DNA from: Candidatus Woesearchaeota archaeon
GTDB lineage: Archaea; Nanobdellota; Nanobdellia; Woesearchaeales; ARS49
Reading direction: 5' to 3'
NCBI GenBank assembly: GCA_030630695.1
Contig: DAOVMP010000043.1
Location: forward strand, 1 to 5,706
DNA: 5,706 nt
Shown: positions 4,331-5,706 of the stretch, in pieces
How the letters are laid out: each line of letters opens with the position of its first letter
Numbering within the stretch: position 1 is the stretch's first letter
The notes under the pieces: generated by a model
Databases searched by the model: none
What the model saw: only the letters and a program-made list of their open reading frames with translations
What the model was told of the DNA's origin: nothing
Translations under genes and position numbers: made by a program

Positions 4331-4909
4331 ATGAAAATGAGTAAAAAAAAGGGAAAAAGAGGCGATAATAGCTATATATACCGCAATCCACATACAGACA
4401 AAAACCCAAACCAAACCGAAGAACAATTCCTTCTAACATTAATAAAACAAATATCAAACCGACTGAAAACAGAACACGGCTATCAAAATGAACAAATAGC
4501 AAAAACATATGCTGAAGAAACTGCAATCAAAATCCCGGCATCCATATTTTCCAGCAAACTATGCCCATCAGAAGCACTAACAAAATACCTAAAAGAAGAA
4601 CAAGGCTTAAACTATCATGAAATCTCTGAAATAATAAACAGGAACGAAAGAGGGGTATGGGCAAATTATCAAAGAGCAATAAAAAAACAATCTTCTAAAT
4701 TCGCAATCAAAGACTCAATTTATGTTCCTGTCACAATTTTCCAAAATAACAATCTTAGCATTCTAGAATGTCTTGTAACTTATCTAAAAGACACAAGACA
4801 CTTGAAAAATTCAAAAATAGCCAAACTGCTAAACAAAAATCCAAGTAACATATGGACTATTTACAACCGAGCTAAGAAAAAGGAGGTAAAACAAAATCGT
4901 AGACATTAA
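4331..4909 (+). CDS. DNA-binding protein with duplicated helix-turn-helix module
   Basis: 192 residues. Residues 1-28 are basic and disordered (MSKKKGKRG). Two similar modules follow. Module A (66-119) runs IKIPASIF, LCPSEALTKYLKEE, LNYHEISEIINRN, VWANYQRAIKK; module B (130-183) runs IYVPVTIF, LSILECLVTYLKD, LKNSKIAKLLNKN, IWTIYNRAKKK. Shared positions include P69/P133, F73/F137, L77/L142, E81/E146, Y86/Y151, N103/N168, W110/W175, Y113/Y178 and R115/R180. The second half of each module (two short helices, then W-x-x-Y-x-R-A) has the look of an HTH of the sigma-region-4 or winged type. Residues 33-62 may be a third, worn copy. The gene is probably a DNA-binding regulator or nucleoid protein. 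ATG 4331 is chosen by the TATA spacing; ATG 4337 is possible. Repeats upstream may be its own operators. Confidence 0.82.
   Translation: MKMSKKKGKRGDNSYIYRNPHTDKNPNQTEEQFLLTLIKQISNRLKTEHGYQNEQIAKTYAEETAIKIPASIFSSKLCPSEALTKYLKEEQGLNYHEISEIINRNERGVWANYQRAIKKQSSKFAIKDSIYVPVTIFQNNNLSILECLVTYLKDTRHLKNSKIAKLLNKNPSNIWTIYNRAKKKEVKQNRRH
4882..4887 (+). promoter_or_regulatory. Shine-Dalgarno of the two-TM gene
   Basis: GGAGGT within the last codons of the HTH gene. The distance to the ATC at 4896 is 8 nt, which is ideal; no ATG, GTG or TTG in frame lies within about 100 bases. It decides the proposed start. Confidence 0.75.
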
Positions 4910-5706
4910 AACAGAAAGAAGCGAACGAAAAATAGTACACAGAAGATACAAAAAACGCACTAATTTAATTCCATACGCACTATACACAACATTGATATTA
5001 CTCGGAGCAGGAGCAACATACTATCTATTAAGATACATCAGCCCAGCAGCAAAAGCAGTATCATCAGGAGCATCAATAACAATGAAAACAATAGGGCAAA
5101 CAACAGCAATTTCTGACATAATAATCTTCCTAATAATAGCAATAATGGCCGGACTGTTTGTATACAGAAATAAGGTAAGCAACTTTTTGAAAAGCAATGA
5201 CATACCAATAGACAGAATAAATGCAATGCTTCCAGTACATTTGCGAGAAAAATCCAAACATAAACGCAAAATAAAACATGTTGAACACAAAGCCACACCA
5301 ACACGCAAAACAGTACGAAGAAGAAAACATTCAATAGGAACAAAACTAAAGAAAACATATGAATTAAACGAAGAACAAGCTCAAGAAAAAATACAAGAAG
5401 CGCCTAAAATTGTACCAAAAATTCAAAAGAAAACACGGAAAAAAGTCAAAAATAAAAAAAGACAACAAAAAATTGACAAAATCAAAACAGAAATGGAGAA
5501 ACCGATAGAGAAGAAATTAAAGAAAACAAGAAAAACTAAGAAAACGACAAAGATTAAGAAATCTAAACCAAAACGAACAATAAAATGTAAACAAATTAAA
5601 ACAAAACCTGCGGCAACTAAAAAATACATAGAAAAACGAATCAAAATCCAAAAACCTGCGCCAGTAATGGTTGCACCGCCAGAACCGAAAAGAGAGAGAC
5701 CCAAGC
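4896..5706 (+). CDS. Two-TM membrane protein with long Lys/Arg-rich tail, apparent ATC start (3' end beyond window)
   Basis: At least 270 residues, no stop before the window edge. A basic N-terminus (IKTERSERKIVHRRYKKR) leads into TM1 at about 24-45 (LIPYALYTTLILLGAGATYY), a 28-residue loop rich in Ala, Ser and Thr, and TM2 at about 74-90 (SDIIIFLIIAIMAGLFVY). After that comes a cytoplasmic region of about 180 residues dominated by Lys and Arg, with Pro and Thr and few hydrophobics; a weakly helical ELNEEQAQEKIQEAP lies near 150-165. By the positive-inside rule both ends are inside. The tail could bind DNA, RNA or an acidic partner. The frame opens after a TAA inside the Shine-Dalgarno and overlaps the HTH gene by 14 bp, implying translational coupling. 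Residue 1 is an ATC codon. Family not recognised; real coding status is supported by the clean TM-loop-TM pattern over 270 open codons. Confidence 0.78.
   Translation, partial: MVDIKTERSERKIVHRRYKKRTNLIPYALYTTLILLGAGATYYLLRYISPAAKAVSSGASITMKTIGQTTAISDIIIFLIIAIMAGLFVYRNKVSNFLKSNDIPIDRINAMLPVHLREKSKHKRKIKHVEHKATPTRKTVRRRKHSIGTKLKKTYELNEEQAQEKIQEAPKIVPKIQKKTRKKVKNKKRQQKIDKIKTEMEKPIEKKLKKTRKTKKTTKIKKSKPKRTIKCKQIKTKPAATKKYIEKRIKIQKPAPVMVAPPEPKRERPK

Noticed and set aside
4257..4526. Minus-strand hydrophobic open frame opposite the HTH gene
   Set aside because: Antisense of a Lys/Asn-rich gene always reads as Phe/Leu-rich and mimics membrane segments; the plus-strand duplication shows the real frame.
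5021..5704. Several minus-strand Phe/Leu/Val-rich open frames
   Set aside because: They are antisense of the Lys-rich two-TM gene, which has the Shine-Dalgarno, overlap and TM layout of a true gene.

Overview
The window looks like an AT-rich archaeal chromosome, most plausibly a small-genome DPANN-type lineage (Woesearchaeota/Pacearchaeota-like; lineage is inference). Support: an initiator tRNA-Met with the archaeal A1-U72 pair and no encoded CCA, TATA boxes about 25 bp upstream of most start codons (leaderless transcripts), an archaeal-type RNase HII, and recurrent one-TM small membrane proteins. The standard genetic code fits all reading frames.

Layout. Minus strand, right to left: a small gene of unknown function (2215-2535) preceded by a two-domain structured RNA (2568-2708), then RNase HII rnhB (1407-2066), then a chain of hairpins (1214-1400), a small cysteine-containing membrane-anchored protein (856-1167), and the N-terminal fifth of an SMC chromosome-condensation ATPase (1-771, running off the left edge). 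Plus strand, left to right: an HPF/RaiA-like ribosome-hibernation candidate (2753-3103), initiator tRNA-Met (3139-3213), a one-TM protein with an extracytoplasmic beta-rich domain (3268-3945), a 385-bp non-coding stretch with two strong hairpins and degenerate direct repeats (3946-4330), a protein with a duplicated helix-turn-helix module (4331-4909), and, overlapping its end, a two-TM protein with a very long Lys/Arg-rich tail that runs off the right edge (4896-5706). That last gene has a textbook Shine-Dalgarno but no ATG, GTG or TTG at the right place; the best start is ATC.

How it fits together. Housekeeping genes (smc, rnhB, the HPF-like gene, tRNA) use simple TATA promoters with little or no leader. 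The small accessory genes instead carry Shine-Dalgarno sites. The most unusual item is the minus-strand unit 2208-2708: an orphan 106-residue gene with a long folded leader whose 12-bp helix (2568-2579/2621-2632) is imitated by the gene's own ribosome-binding site, so the two could compete as an on/off switch. The HTH plus two-TM operon is a second candidate for an undescribed system.
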